Origin: Lachnospiraceae bacterium OM04-12BH
GTDB lineage: Bacteria > Bacillota > Clostridia > Lachnospirales > Lachnospiraceae
NCBI GenBank assembly: GCA_003490145.1
Contig: QULQ01000015.1
Location: 4,119-68,118 of the forward strand
Reading direction: 5' to 3'
DNA: 64,000 nt
The first letter of the stretch is position 1; each line of letters begins with the position of its first letter. The notes under the pieces are model-generated. The model saw only the letters and a list, made by a program, of their open reading frames with translations. It made no database searches and had not been told where the DNA came from. A program made the position numbers and the translations under genes. Shown here in pieces: positions 24,914 through 34,264 of this stretch.

Positions 24914-26263
24914 ATGATCATGTCAAAAGATGAGTATTTAATTACCGATGTGCCGCTGAAAGCGTTGACGGTTTTTGCAATGCCGATGATTCTCGGCAGC
25001 TTTTTTCAGCAGGTATATAATATGGCTGACTCCATTATCGTAGGTCAGTTTGTTGGTTCCTCCGCACTGGCGGCGGTTGGTGCCTGTGCAGCGCTTACTA
25101 ATGTTTTCATTTGTGTGGCACTGGGTGCCGGTGTTGGTGCAGGTGTGCTTGTGAGCCGCTATTTCGGTGCCAAGGAGTATGGAAAAATGAAAACCATTGT
25201 GTCTACATCACTGATCAGCTTTTTGCTTCTGAGTATCATCCTTGGTGTCTTTGGCTTTTACTTTTCCCATGTGATGATGAGCGGATTACAGACTCCTCCC
25301 GATATTCTGGAGGAAGCAGTGCTGTACTTGCGGGTCTATTTTGCGGGCTTTCCATTTTTGTTCATGTACAATATTCTCTCTACCATGTTCACTTCCATCG
25401 GTGAATCAAAAATTCCCCTGGGACTGCTGATCTTTTCATCCATCCTGAATATTGTGATGGATCTTTGGATGGTAGCCGGTCTGGGGCTTGGTGTGTTCGG
25501 TGCGGCGCTTGCAACTTTGATTGCACAGGGCATTTCGGCTGTGCTTTCACTTTTGATTTTCTTTTACCGGATGCAGCGGTATAGGAGTAGCTTTGCCTGG
25601 TTTGATGGGCAGGAGCTGCGCTCGATGCTTCGGATTGCTGTTCCATCGGTTCTTCAGCAGTCTACCGTATCTATCGGTATGATGATCGTACAGGCGGTGG
25701 TAAATCCTTTCGGTACACAGGCACTCGCAGGGTACGCGGCAACAATGAGGGTGGAGAATGTTTTTTCCCTGATTTTCGTGTCCATCGGTAATGCGGTTTC
25801 ACCGTATGTTTCCCAGAACCTTGGCGCAAACAAAATCCCGCGCATCAAAAAAGGCTATCACGCAGCATTGGTGTTGGATGTGTGTTTTGCGGCTCTTGCC
25901 TTCCTTGTCATTGAAACGCTGCACACGCAGATTTCCTCGTTGTTCCTCGGAAAAGACGGAACCGCCCTGGCTTATCAGGTGTCTGGGAATTATATGAGAT
26001 GGCTTGGTTACTTCTTTATCTTTATGGGAATTAAAATGGCGACTGATGGAGTTCTTCGCGGACTCGGAATCATGCGTCCGTTCCTCATTGCCAATATGGT
26101 AAACCTTGCGATTCGCTTGTCTGTGGCGTTGATCTGTGCTCCGCGTTTTGGTATTGATTTTGTTTGGCTTGCCGTGCCAGCAGGCTGGCTTGCTAACTTT
26201 CTGGTTTCCTATATGGCACTCAGAAAATCCTGGCCGACTGAGAAAGTGGAGCCATCTCGATAA
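24914..26263 (+). CDS. MATE-family multidrug exporter (first copy)
   Basis: 449 residues with twelve predicted membrane helices in two homologous halves. The N-terminal PMILGSFFQQVYNMADSIIVGQFVG (landmarks GSFFQQVYNMADSIIVG, SSALAAVG) is the signature of the MATE efflux family, which exports cationic drugs or metabolites using Na+ or H+ gradients. ATG 24914 follows AAGGA; ATG 24920 is an alternative. A second MATE gene follows 112 bases later. Confidence 0.93.
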   Translation: MIMSKDEYLITDVPLKALTVFAMPMILGSFFQQVYNMADSIIVGQFVGSSALAAVGACAALTNVFICVALGAGVGAGVLVSRYFGAKEYGKMKTIVSTSLISFLLLSIILGVFGFYFSHVMMSGLQTPPDILEEAVLYLRVYFAGFPFLFMYNILSTMFTSIGESKIPLGLLIFSSILNIVMDLWMVAGLGLGVFGAALATLIAQGISAVLSLLIFFYRMQRYRSSFAWFDGQELRSMLRIAVPSVLQQSTVSIGMMIVQAVVNPFGTQALAGYAATMRVENVFSLIFVSIGNAVSPYVSQNLGANKIPRIKKGYHAALVLDVCFAALAFLVIETLHTQISSLFLGKDGTALAYQVSGNYMRWLGYFFIFMGIKMATDGVLRGLGIMRPFLIANMVNLAIRLSVALICAPRFGIDFVWLAVPAGWLANFLVSYMALRKSWPTEKVEPSR

Positions 26264-26307
26264 GAGTTCTGTGTAACCCGGGTGTGCACGCCCCGGGAGG
26301 AAAATCC

Positions 26308-26336
26308 TTGCAAAAGTCTGTCATGACGGATAGAAT
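26308..26336 (+). promoter_or_regulatory. promoter of the second MATE gene
   Basis: TTGCAA (26308-26313) and TAGAAT (26331-26336) with a 17-base spacer. Just upstream, CCCGGG-TGTGCACG-CCCGGG-like arms (about 26278-26297) form a GC-rich hairpin that may end the first MATE transcript. Confidence 0.6.
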
Positions 26337-26375
26337 AAAGTCAGAACAAGCAGAAGCACAAAGGACACAGTCAGC

Positions 26376-27746
26376 ATGAAAACAGCAGTAAACAATAATA
26401 ACGGACTTATGACAGAGGGCAGTATCTTCCAGAAGATACTGTTCTTTTCCATACCACTGATTCTGGGGAATCTGCTGCAGCAGTTATACAATACAGCGGA
26501 CTCCATCATGGTGGGAAATTTTGTTGGAAGTAATGCATTGGCAGCGGTTGGAGCCAGCTCATCCATGATCTATCTTCTGATCGCATTCAGCCAGGGCGCA
26601 GCAGTAGGTGCTGGTGTGATCGTGGCGCAGTATCTTGGGGCGAGGAACAAAAAGAGCGTTTCTGATGCCGTACATACATCGCTTGTGATTGCAGGGATAC
26701 TTGGTATCGTGCTGACTATCGCGGGAATTGTCCTGAGCAGGCAGCTTCTTGAATGGATGAAGACCCCGGAAGAGGTTATGGAGCAGGCAGTTACTTATTT
26801 CAGGCTGTATTCCGCCGGTATGTTCTTTGGTATTGTTTATAATATGGCAGCAGGCATTTTAAATGCAGCAGGAAATTCCAAAAGATCCCTTTTATATCTG
26901 GCTGTTGCTTCTTTCACCAATATCATACTGGACATCCTTTTTATTGCCATTCTGGACATGGGCGTTGCAGGGGCAGCAATCGCAACAGATATCAGCCAGG
27001 CAGTTTCCTGTATTCTGTCCATGGCTTTCCTGATGCGGGTAAAGGACAGCTATCAGGTTTCGCTGAAAAAGCTGAAGATTCACAGGCGGATCGCAGGCAG
27101 CATGATCCGGGTGGGACTGCCTACCGGAATCCAGAATATGGTCATTTCCCTGTCCAACGTACTGGTGCAGACCAGCGTCAATGGCTTTGGGGCAGCTGCC
27201 ATGGCAGGCTATACGGCTTACCTGAAGGTAGATGGCTTTAATATACTTCCGGTCATGAGCTTCAGTATGGCGGTGACAACCTTTGCCGGACAGAACTATG
27301 GAGCCGGAAACTATGACAGGGTAAAGAAGGGCATGTATGTGACACTGGCGATGGGTTTTGTGTATACGGTACTGACAGGAGCTCTGCTTCTGACCTTTGA
27401 TGACCAGATCATGGGAATGTTCTCAAGGGACGCAGAGGTGATCACATGCGGAAAGCTGGCTATGAAGTATTTCTGCCCGTTTTATTTTATCCTGAGTATC
27501 CTGCATGGTCTGTCCGGGGCGCTCAGAGGAGTCGGTAAAAGCATTCCGCCCATGGTAGTACTTCTTTTGTCCCTGTGTGTGTTCCGTATTTTCTGGATCT
27601 GGCTGGTGCTTCCGCATTTTTCAACGATCGAGGGCGTTTATCTGCTGTATCCGGTATCCTGGGCACTTGGGGCTGTGATGATCATCATTTATGCCTGCAC
27701 GGCAAAGTGGCTGCCGGCCGGCAGACAGCAGGGTAAGGTGAGATGA
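26376..27746 (+). CDS. MATE-family multidrug exporter (second copy)
   Basis: 456 residues, twelve helices, with GNLLQQLYNTADSIMVGNFVG-type signature (landmarks LLQQLYNTADSIMVG, SNALAAVG). It is clearly diverged from the first copy, so this is an old pair rather than a recent duplication. It has its own promoter. Codon use fits the core chromosome to the right. Confidence 0.93.
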   Translation: MKTAVNNNNGLMTEGSIFQKILFFSIPLILGNLLQQLYNTADSIMVGNFVGSNALAAVGASSSMIYLLIAFSQGAAVGAGVIVAQYLGARNKKSVSDAVHTSLVIAGILGIVLTIAGIVLSRQLLEWMKTPEEVMEQAVTYFRLYSAGMFFGIVYNMAAGILNAAGNSKRSLLYLAVASFTNIILDILFIAILDMGVAGAAIATDISQAVSCILSMAFLMRVKDSYQVSLKKLKIHRRIAGSMIRVGLPTGIQNMVISLSNVLVQTSVNGFGAAAMAGYTAYLKVDGFNILPVMSFSMAVTTFAGQNYGAGNYDRVKKGMYVTLAMGFVYTVLTGALLLTFDDQIMGMFSRDAEVITCGKLAMKYFCPFYFILSILHGLSGALRGVGKSIPPMVVLLLSLCVFRIFWIWLVLPHFSTIEGVYLLYPVSWALGAVMIIIYACTAKWLPAGRQQGKVR

Positions 27747-27829
27747 ATTCTCGATAGAGAAAAAACAGTGGCATATCCTGCTGAATACAGGTATAATGAG
27801 CCTGTAAAAACCATAAGGAGGATGTAAGG

Positions 27830-28081
27830 ATGCTAGAGTTCAGATATGATACACAGCTTCTGATCGAAGGAGAGGATCTTGATGAAGATGTGATCAGTGA
27901 TTATTTTACAGAGAATTTTAAAGGTGACTGTCTGCTTGCAGTAGGAGATGAGGATCTGATCAAGATCCATTATCATACCAATGAGCCATGGAAGGTTCTT
28001 GAGTACTGCTCTACTCTTGGAGAGATCTACGACATCGTTGTAGAGGATATGGACAGACAGGCACGTGGACTGAAAGGCTAG
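27830..28081 (+). CDS. DAK2/FakA C-terminal-like small protein
   Basis: 83 residues; ATG after AAGGAGGATG. The sequence DCLLAVGDEDLIKIHYHTNEPWKVLEYCSTLGEIYDIVVEDM (landmarks VGDEDLIKIHYHTNEP, GEIYDIVVEDM) matches the C-terminal segment of YloV/FakA-type fatty-acid kinases (DAK1-like part), here as a stand-alone protein. A -10 TATAAT lies about 40 bases upstream. It forms an operon with a DUF896 gene and metY. Confidence 0.75.
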   Translation: MLEFRYDTQLLIEGEDLDEDVISDYFTENFKGDCLLAVGDEDLIKIHYHTNEPWKVLEYCSTLGEIYDIVVEDMDRQARGLKG

Positions 28082-28091
28082 GAACAGAACC

Positions 28092-28325
28092 ATGACAATG
28101 GACGAAACCATTAAGCGTATCAACGAGCTGTACCACAAGTCGAAGAAGGAAGGGCTTTCTGAAGAGGAAAAGCAGGAACAGAAAAAGCTGAGGCAGGCTT
28201 ATATTGACAGTGTAAAGAAGAATCTGCAGGGACAGCTGGATCATATGGAGATCCAGAGACCGGACGGCAGTATTGAAAAGGTAACCAGGAAGAAACCCAT
28301 TGCAAAGGAGGAAAAGACAGAATGA
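28092..28325 (+). CDS. DUF896 family protein
   Basis: 77 residues. INELYHKSKKEGLSEEEKQEQKKLRQAYID (landmarks INELYHKSK, GLSEEEKQEQ, LRQAYI) is the conserved core of DUF896 (YnzC-like), a small helical protein of Firmicutes with no known role. ATG 28098 is an alternative start. It overlaps metY by four bases (ATGA). Confidence 0.88.
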   Translation: MTMDETIKRINELYHKSKKEGLSEEEKQEQKKLRQAYIDSVKKNLQGQLDHMEIQRPDGSIEKVTRKKPIAKEEKTE

Positions 28326-29605
28326 GCAATTACAGGATGAGTACCAAATGTGTACAGGCAGGCTATACACCTGGAAACGGTGAACCACGTCAGATACCGA
28401 TCATTCAGTCAACCACCTTCAAATACGAAACCAGCGAGGATATGGGAAAGCTTTTTGACCTGGAGGCCAGCGGCTATTTTTATTCAAGGCTCCAGAATCC
28501 TACCAATGATTATGTAGCAGCCAAGATCGCAGAGCTGGAGGGCGGCAGCGCAGCCATGCTGACATCCTCAGGACAGGCAGCGAATTTCTTTGCCCTGTTC
28601 AATATCTGTGAGGCGGGCAGCCATATCGTGGCTTCCTCTTCCATTTATGGAGGTACCTTCAACCTGATCGATGTGACCATGAAAAAGATGGGCGTGGAGG
28701 CAACCTTTGTTTCTCCTGACTGTACGGAGGAAGAGCTGGATGCAGCCTTTCAGGAAAATACAAGAGCCGTATTTGGAGAAACCATTGCAAACCCGGCATT
28801 GACAGTTCTCGACATCGGGAAGTTTGCAAAGGCGGCACACAGCCATGGTGTACCGCTGATCGTGGACAACACCTTTCCGACACCTGTCAACTGCAGACCT
28901 ATTGAGTGGGGTGCGGATATTGTGACCCATTCCACAACGAAATACATGGACGGGCATGGCGCAGCACTTGGCGGAGCAATCGTAGATTCCGGTAAATTTG
29001 ACTGGATGGCTCATGCAGAGAAATTCCCCGGTCTCTGTACACCGGATGAGTCCTATCATGGGATCACCTATGCAGAAAAGTTTGGCAGGGAAGGTGCCTT
29101 TATCACCAAGTGTACCTCCCAGCTGATGCGGGATCTTGGCTGTATCCAGGCTCCCCAGAATGCGTATATCCTGAACCTTGGACTGGAATCCCTGCATGTG
29201 CGGATGCCAAGACACGTGGAGAACGGACAGGCAGTGGCGGAGTTCCTTGAAAAGCAGGAACAGGTAGCTTATGTAAATTATCCAGGGCTTCCCGGAAATA
29301 AATATTATGAGATCGCAAAGAAATATCTTCCTAACGGAGGGTGCGGAGTAGTTTCCTTTGAATTAAAGGGTGGCAGAGAGGCAGCGGAAACCTTTATGAA
29401 GCACCTGAAGCTGGCTGCTATTGAAACGCATGTGGCAGATGCCAGAACCTGCTGTCTGAATCCGGCGACCTCCACACACAGACAGATGACGGAGGAGCAG
29501 CTGATCGAGGCAGGCGTACCGGCAGGACTGATCCGGATTTCCTGCGGACTTGAAGATAAAGAGGATCTGATCGAAGATCTGAGACAGGCACTACTGGCCA
29601 TCTGA
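28322..29605 (+). CDS. metY: O-acetylhomoserine sulfhydrylase / aminocarboxypropyltransferase
   Basis: 427-residue PLP enzyme of the Cys/Met metabolism family that makes homocysteine from O-acetylhomoserine and sulfide. PLP-lysine motif VTHSTTKYMDGHGAALGG; SSGQAANFFALFNI and SSSIYGGTFNL bind cofactor; IRISCGLEDKEDLIEDL is the usual C-terminus. Third gene of a small operon, followed by a terminator. Gamma-lyase activity of a relative cannot be excluded by eye. Confidence 0.93.
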   Translation: MSNYRMSTKCVQAGYTPGNGEPRQIPIIQSTTFKYETSEDMGKLFDLEASGYFYSRLQNPTNDYVAAKIAELEGGSAAMLTSSGQAANFFALFNICEAGSHIVASSSIYGGTFNLIDVTMKKMGVEATFVSPDCTEEELDAAFQENTRAVFGETIANPALTVLDIGKFAKAAHSHGVPLIVDNTFPTPVNCRPIEWGADIVTHSTTKYMDGHGAALGGAIVDSGKFDWMAHAEKFPGLCTPDESYHGITYAEKFGREGAFITKCTSQLMRDLGCIQAPQNAYILNLGLESLHVRMPRHVENGQAVAEFLEKQEQVAYVNYPGLPGNKYYEIAKKYLPNGGCGVVSFELKGGREAAETFMKHLKLAAIETHVADARTCCLNPATSTHRQMTEEQLIEAGVPAGLIRISCGLEDKEDLIEDLRQALLAI

Positions 29606-29611
29606 GAGAAG

Positions 29612-29645
29612 AAAACGCAGCAGAATTTCTGTTGCGTTTTTCTTT
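29612..29645 (+). terminator. terminator after metY
   Basis: AAAACGCA and TGCGTTTT flank an inner AGA-AAT-TCT hairpin and end in a T-rich run, seven bases after the metY stop. Confidence 0.8.
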
Positions 29646-29779
29646 ATTTTATGGCATAATGGCTACAGTTTAAAGCGTTACACTTTAAAGCACTAAAATA
29701 CCGGCAAGATAAAAGAAGAATTGTAAAGAAAACGAGAGAATATGAACAGGCCGGACGGACAACACAGGAGGAATCAAAA

Positions 29780-30763
29780 ATGAGTCGACAGAGACAGGGA
29801 TCACTGGTATCCTACAGACCGGATATCAAGGTGCTCGACTGCACCATGAGAGATGGAGGATTAGTCAATAACTTTGCTTTTACGGATGAGTTTGTAAAGG
29901 ATCTTTATCTTGCCAATATCAAGGCAGGCGTAGATTATATGGAGTTTGGCTATAAGGCATCCAGTGAGATTTTTGATCCGCAGAAGTTTGGAAAATGGAA
30001 ATTCTGTAAGGAAAAGGACATCAGGGATATTGTTGGGGACAATAAGACTGATATGAAGCTGTCGGTCATGGCAGATGTGGGAAGAACCGATTACAAGAAG
30101 GACATTCTGAATAAAAAGGACAGCGTGATCGATCTGATCCGTGTGGCTACTTATATTAATACTATTCCGGCCGCTATTGAAATGCTGGAGGATGCGAAGA
30201 AAAAAGGCTATGAAACAACCGTAAATATTATGGCTGTTTCTAAAGTAAATGATGAAGAGCTGGATGCAGGACTTGAGCTGCTGGCACAGAGCAGTGCAGA
30301 CGTGATCTATCTGGTAGACAGCTTCGGAGCTTTTTATCCTGAGCAGATTGAACGTCTCAGTGATAAATATCTGAACGTGGCAGCCAAGTATAATAAGAAG
30401 ATCGGTATCCATGCGCATAATAACCAGCAGCTTGCCTTTGCGAATACCATTGAGGCATTGTCAAGAGGTGTCAGCTATCTGGATGCTACCGTGAGCGGCA
30501 TGGGACGTGGCGCTGGAAACTGTTACATGGAATTGCTGTTGAGTTTTCTGCGTAATCCGAAGTATAATAAGATTGCTGTTATGAGCTTTGTGGAAAAGCA
30601 TATACTGAAGCTGAAAGAGGAGGGCGCTGTCTGGGGGTTTGATCTGCCATACCTTCTGACGGGAATTTTGAACAGTCATCCTTCTTCTGCCATTCAGTTT
30701 GAAAAAGAAAAAAGAACGGATTACGCCATGTTTTATCAGGAGCTGATCGATAATACCCTGTAA
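29780..30763 (+). CDS. HMGL-like aldolase-domain protein (4-hydroxy-2-oxovalerate aldolase type)
   Basis: 327-residue TIM-barrel of the DRE-TIM metallolyase family: the N-terminal LDCTMRDGGLVNNFAF (D-C-T-x-R-D-G-G metal and substrate motif) and IGIHAHNNQQLAFANT (metal-binding His pair). Length and motifs fit 4-hydroxy-2-oxovalerate aldolase-like proteins, but no acylating aldehyde dehydrogenase partner is nearby, so the substrate is uncertain. ATG follows AGGAGG. It is followed after 14 bases by a YkgJ-type gene. Confidence 0.85.
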   Translation: MSRQRQGSLVSYRPDIKVLDCTMRDGGLVNNFAFTDEFVKDLYLANIKAGVDYMEFGYKASSEIFDPQKFGKWKFCKEKDIRDIVGDNKTDMKLSVMADVGRTDYKKDILNKKDSVIDLIRVATYINTIPAAIEMLEDAKKKGYETTVNIMAVSKVNDEELDAGLELLAQSSADVIYLVDSFGAFYPEQIERLSDKYLNVAAKYNKKIGIHAHNNQQLAFANTIEALSRGVSYLDATVSGMGRGAGNCYMELLLSFLRNPKYNKIAVMSFVEKHILKLKEEGAVWGFDLPYLLTGILNSHPSSAIQFEKEKRTDYAMFYQELIDNTL

Positions 30764-30777
30764 TCCGGAGGAGGATT

Positions 30778-31434
30778 ATGGAACGGGAGATCGATTTACA
30801 GGAAGTATCAGATGGAAGGCTTTATACCTCGGCAGATATGGTGAAGATTGGCTGTAATGACTGCAGCGGATGCTCTGAGTGCTGCAGGGTGGTGGAGGAT
30901 ACCATCATTCTGGATCCTTATGATATCAGTCAGCTCTGCCAGGCACTTGAAACCGACTTTCAGGGACTGCTTGCAGGCGGCAGGATAGAACTATCTGTGG
31001 TGGAAGGTGTGATCCTGCCTCATTTAAAGCTGAAGGAAGGCAGGGGCGGCTGTACTTTCCTTGACGATGCCGGACGCTGCATGATCCATGGCTTTCGTCC
31101 CGGATTCTGCCGGATGTTTCCCATGGGAAGGATCTATGAAAACGGAGATTTCCGATATTTCCTGCAGGTGCATGAATGCCCCTACCCGAACAAAACCAAG
31201 GTCAAGCTGAAAAAGTGGCTGGGGATCCCGGAGCTTGCAAGGTATGAGCGGTTTGTAAAGGACTGGCACTTTTTCCTGAAGGATACGGAAAGAAAACTGG
31301 CAGAGGCAGAGAATGAGGAGATCCCAAAGAAAATCAATCTGTTCCTGCTGCAGCAGTTTTTCCAGAAGCCCTACGGAGATGCGTTTTATGAAGCATTTTA
31401 TGAGAGACTTTCAGAGGCGGGGACGGTACTCTGA
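30778..31434 (+). CDS. YkgJ-family cysteine cluster protein
   Basis: 218 residues with the CNDCSGCSECCR cluster near residue 27, a second cysteine pair near CMIHGFRPGFCRMFP and a third at HECPY. This is the zinc/iron cluster domain (YkgJ/UPF0153) found in many bacteria without known activity. Start follows GGAGGAGG. Co-transcribed with the aldolase gene. Confidence 0.88.
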   Translation: MEREIDLQEVSDGRLYTSADMVKIGCNDCSGCSECCRVVEDTIILDPYDISQLCQALETDFQGLLAGGRIELSVVEGVILPHLKLKEGRGGCTFLDDAGRCMIHGFRPGFCRMFPMGRIYENGDFRYFLQVHECPYPNKTKVKLKKWLGIPELARYERFVKDWHFFLKDTERKLAEAENEEIPKKINLFLLQQFFQKPYGDAFYEAFYERLSEAGTVL

Positions 31435-31458
31435 TTCCTTTCTTTTTTGCTGTACGAT

Positions 31459-31487
31459 TAGACAAAAACGCAATTATCCATTATAAT
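31459..31487 (+). promoter_or_regulatory. promoter of the formate/nitrite transporter operon
   Basis: TAGACA (31459-31464) and TATAAT (31482-31487) with a 17-base spacer, about 60 bases before the ATG at 31549. Confidence 0.7.
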
Positions 31488-31548
31488 AGGGAACATATGA
31501 GCAGAGAATGCAAAAGAGAAAAGATAGCATTCCGGAATGGAGAACATA

Positions 31549-32382
31549 ATGGATAACTTTTTATCAATCAAGGAAGCCGTACAGAGATACAGTGCTTCCT
31601 GTGACGGCAAAATAAAGACACCCTTTGACAAGCTGTTTATCAAGGCCATGCTGGCAGGTATGATGATCGCCATGGGTGCGGCAGGCAGTAGTGTGGCGTG
31701 TCATGCGATCGGCAATGTAGGACTTGCCAGGCTGGTAGCAGGTGTGGTATTCCCGGTTGGCCTGATGATGGTCATTCTGACAGGAGCAGAGCTGTTTACC
31801 GGTGACTGCCTGATGATCGTAGCGACCGTGGAGAAGAAGAATACCATGGCACAGATGATCAAGGAGCTGGTCTTTATTTATATTGGAAATTTTGTGGGCG
31901 CAGCCCTTCTGGCACTTGGTGTTTATTTCAGCGGGCAGCTTGGTTATTCTTCTAATCTGCTTGGCGCTTATACGATCAAGGTGGCTGTCGGCAAGACAGG
32001 CCTTTCCTTTGGCACAGCACTGGTATCCGGTATTCTGTGTAATATCCTGGTATGTGTAGCCGTACTGATGGCGATCTGTTCCAAAGATATCGTAGGAAAA
32101 CTGTTTGTTTCCTTTTTCGTTATCATGCTGTTTGTTGTCTGCGGTTTTGAGCACTGCGTTGCCAATATGTATTACATCACAGCAGGACTTTTCTGCAAGC
32201 TGAATCCAGCTTATGTGCAGCTGGCCATGGAACAGTATGGCTATACGGCGGATCAGCTTGCTGCTTTGAACGTTGGCTCTTTCCTGATCGGAAATCTTCT
32301 GCCGGTAACCATTGGAAATATGATCGGAGGAATGGTAACACTTGGTCTTCCTCTCTGGTATGTTAATAAAGAGGGTAAGTAG
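31549..32382 (+). CDS. formate/nitrite transporter (FNT) family channel
   Basis: ATG 31549 is chosen because GGAG sits six bases upstream (ATG 31537 is an alternative); 277 residues. Six membrane helices and the FNT repeat motifs GAELFTGDCLM and GFEHCVANMYY mark it as a FocA/NirC-type pentameric channel for formate, nitrite or hydrosulfide. The third possibility is of interest given metY nearby, but substrate cannot be read from sequence. The next gene starts 24 bases later. Confidence 0.93.
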   Translation: MDNFLSIKEAVQRYSASCDGKIKTPFDKLFIKAMLAGMMIAMGAAGSSVACHAIGNVGLARLVAGVVFPVGLMMVILTGAELFTGDCLMIVATVEKKNTMAQMIKELVFIYIGNFVGAALLALGVYFSGQLGYSSNLLGAYTIKVAVGKTGLSFGTALVSGILCNILVCVAVLMAICSKDIVGKLFVSFFVIMLFVVCGFEHCVANMYYITAGLFCKLNPAYVQLAMEQYGYTADQLAALNVGSFLIGNLLPVTIGNMIGGMVTLGLPLWYVNKEGK

Positions 32383-32406
32383 GGGATCCGGTTGGAGGAT
32401 AATGCG

Positions 32407-33339
32407 ATGAAGAAGACGGATTTGCGGATGAGGGGACAAAAAATAGGAATGGCATTCGCCATGGTTCTGGCAGTGCTGCTTCTGCTCTTCCCGGTTACAG
32501 TCCATGCGGAGGGAGAGCTTCAGGTCACAGAGCTTTCTACGCAGGGTGAGATCACCAGTGATGTTAATGTACGAAAGGGGCCAAGTACCGACTATGACAA
32601 GATCGGTACGGTAAGAGTCGGAGAAACGATTCCTGTTACCGGAGAGACAGCAGATGGGTGGTACAGAGTAACCTATCAGGGACAGGAAGGCTATATTTAC
32701 GGGAAATATATGACGGTACAGCAGACAGAGCCACCTGCTGATAACAATCCGCAGGATGGAGATGGCACAGCACCCGGGGAACTACCAGAGAAAGAGGGAG
32801 GCTTCAGTGCACTTAAGCTGGTTGCCATTGTTTTTATTATCATTGTCATCATTATTATGATCTTCCTTACGATCCGCAGTATGCATCAGACAGTTGATGA
32901 GGATGACGAGGATGAAGATGAGGAAGATTACGAGGACGAAGACTACGAAGATGACGATGAGGACGATGAGGACGGAGAAGACTACGAGGATGACAGCAAC
33001 GAAGAGGAAATAGAGGATGACGGTGAAGATGCCGGGGAAGAGGATACAGAGGAGGAAACAGCCCCGGAATCATCTGCGCAGAAGCAGTCAAAGAGTGAGC
33101 CTTATGTCCTTCGGGAAGAGGATTATCAGCTTCACATTGATCCCAAGTATTTTGAAGATGAACCGGTACCTCAGCCGGAGTGTGTGACCGGTTACCTGAA
33201 GAAAAAGCAGGAAGAGGAAGAACTGGAAAAGAAGAAAGAGGAAGAAAAGGCTTCCTCCGGTGATCTGCAGAAGGCTATGGATAAGCTGCAGGAATTGCAG
33301 GAAGAGCTTGAAAGGCTGAAGAAAAACAGCAAAGAATAA
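32407..33339 (+). CDS. membrane-anchored SH3-domain protein with acidic tail
   Basis: ATG 32407 lies eight bases after GGAGG. 310 residues: a signal/membrane segment (about 10-34), a bacterial SH3b domain (about 48-103; VNVRKGPSTDYDKIGTV, WYRVTYQGQEGYIYGKYM), a Pro-rich linker, a second membrane helix (about 137-158), then an extreme Asp/Glu-rich stretch (about 165-220) and a Lys/Glu coiled coil at the end. SH3b domains bind cell wall peptidoglycan. The acidic region lies probably on the cytoplasmic side. Function unknown. Confidence 0.8.
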   Translation: MKKTDLRMRGQKIGMAFAMVLAVLLLLFPVTVHAEGELQVTELSTQGEITSDVNVRKGPSTDYDKIGTVRVGETIPVTGETADGWYRVTYQGQEGYIYGKYMTVQQTEPPADNNPQDGDGTAPGELPEKEGGFSALKLVAIVFIIIVIIIMIFLTIRSMHQTVDEDDEDEDEEDYEDEDYEDDDEDDEDGEDYEDDSNEEEIEDDGEDAGEEDTEEETAPESSAQKQSKSEPYVLREEDYQLHIDPKYFEDEPVPQPECVTGYLKKKQEEEELEKKKEEEKASSGDLQKAMDKLQELQEELERLKKNSKE

Positions 33340-33370
33340 AAAAGTGTTGTGGCAAACGGGAGGGTAAGCT

Positions 33371-34252
33371 ATGAGAATTGGAGCACTGGAAGCTGGCGGA
33401 ACCAAAATGGTATGCGCCATTGGCAATGAAAAGGGAGAGATCTTCGAGAAGATTTCGATCCCTACCAAGACACCGGAGACAACCATGCCGGAAATGATTC
33501 AGTGGTTTAAGGCAAAAAAAATAGAAGCACTGGGAATTGGCTGCTTTGGACCGATCGATCCGGATAAGGATTCTCCGACTTACGGGTATATCACCAGCAC
33601 ACCCAAGCTGGCGTGGAAGGATTACAATATTGTAGGGGCTTTTGAAGAATGCCTTTGCTGTCCGGTTGGCTTTGATACGGACGTAAATGGCTCTGCACTT
33701 GGTGAAGTGACCTTTGGTCAGGCGAAGGGCAAGAAGAATATTGTTTATCTGACAGTTGGGACTGGTATAGGTGCCGGTGTCTATGCAGAAGGAAAACTCC
33801 TTCATGGTATGCTGCATCCGGAAGCCGGGCATATTCTGATGCGCAGGAGAGAGGATGATCACTACGAAGGCAAGTGTCCTTATCACAAGACCTGTCTGGA
33901 AGGACTGGCAGCAGGTCCTGCCATTGAGGAGAGATGGGGAAAGAAGGGAATCGAGCTGCAGGACCGAGATGAGGTCTGGGATCTGGAAGCCTATTATCTG
34001 GCACAGGCTCTGACCGATTATATTCTGATACTGGCGCCCCAGCTTATCATCCTTGGCGGCGGCGTAATGCATCAGGAGCAGCTTTTCACGAGGATCAGGT
34101 CATATGTAAAGGAAATGCTGAACGGTTATATCAAGACCAAAGAGCTTGAGGATATTGACCATTATATCGTACCGGCAAGTCTCCATGATGATCAGGGGAT
34201 CATGGGAGCTCTTGAGCTTGGAAGAAGAGCCTTTGAAGAAAAGAACGGTTGA
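33371..34252 (+). CDS. ROK-family sugar kinase (fructokinase type)
   Basis: 293 residues; ATG after GGGAGG. ATP site GALEAGGTKMVCAIG at the N-terminus, DTDVNGSALGE catalytic Asp region, VGTGIGAGVY and HPEAGHI, followed by the zinc-binding Cys/His cluster CPYHKTCLEG. The early Glu in GALEAGG and the zinc motif fit ScrK-type fructokinases. The next gene starts 12 bases later. Confidence 0.9.
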   Translation: MRIGALEAGGTKMVCAIGNEKGEIFEKISIPTKTPETTMPEMIQWFKAKKIEALGIGCFGPIDPDKDSPTYGYITSTPKLAWKDYNIVGAFEECLCCPVGFDTDVNGSALGEVTFGQAKGKKNIVYLTVGTGIGAGVYAEGKLLHGMLHPEAGHILMRRREDDHYEGKCPYHKTCLEGLAAGPAIEERWGKKGIELQDRDEVWDLEAYYLAQALTDYILILAPQLIILGGGVMHQEQLFTRIRSYVKEMLNGYIKTKELEDIDHYIVPASLHDDQGIMGALELGRRAFEEKNG

Positions 34253-34264
34253 TAAAGGACGGAC

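Noticed and set aside
31564..32505. 313-codon minus-strand frame
   Set aside because: Antisense to the FNT channel, His/Gln-rich without any domain signature.
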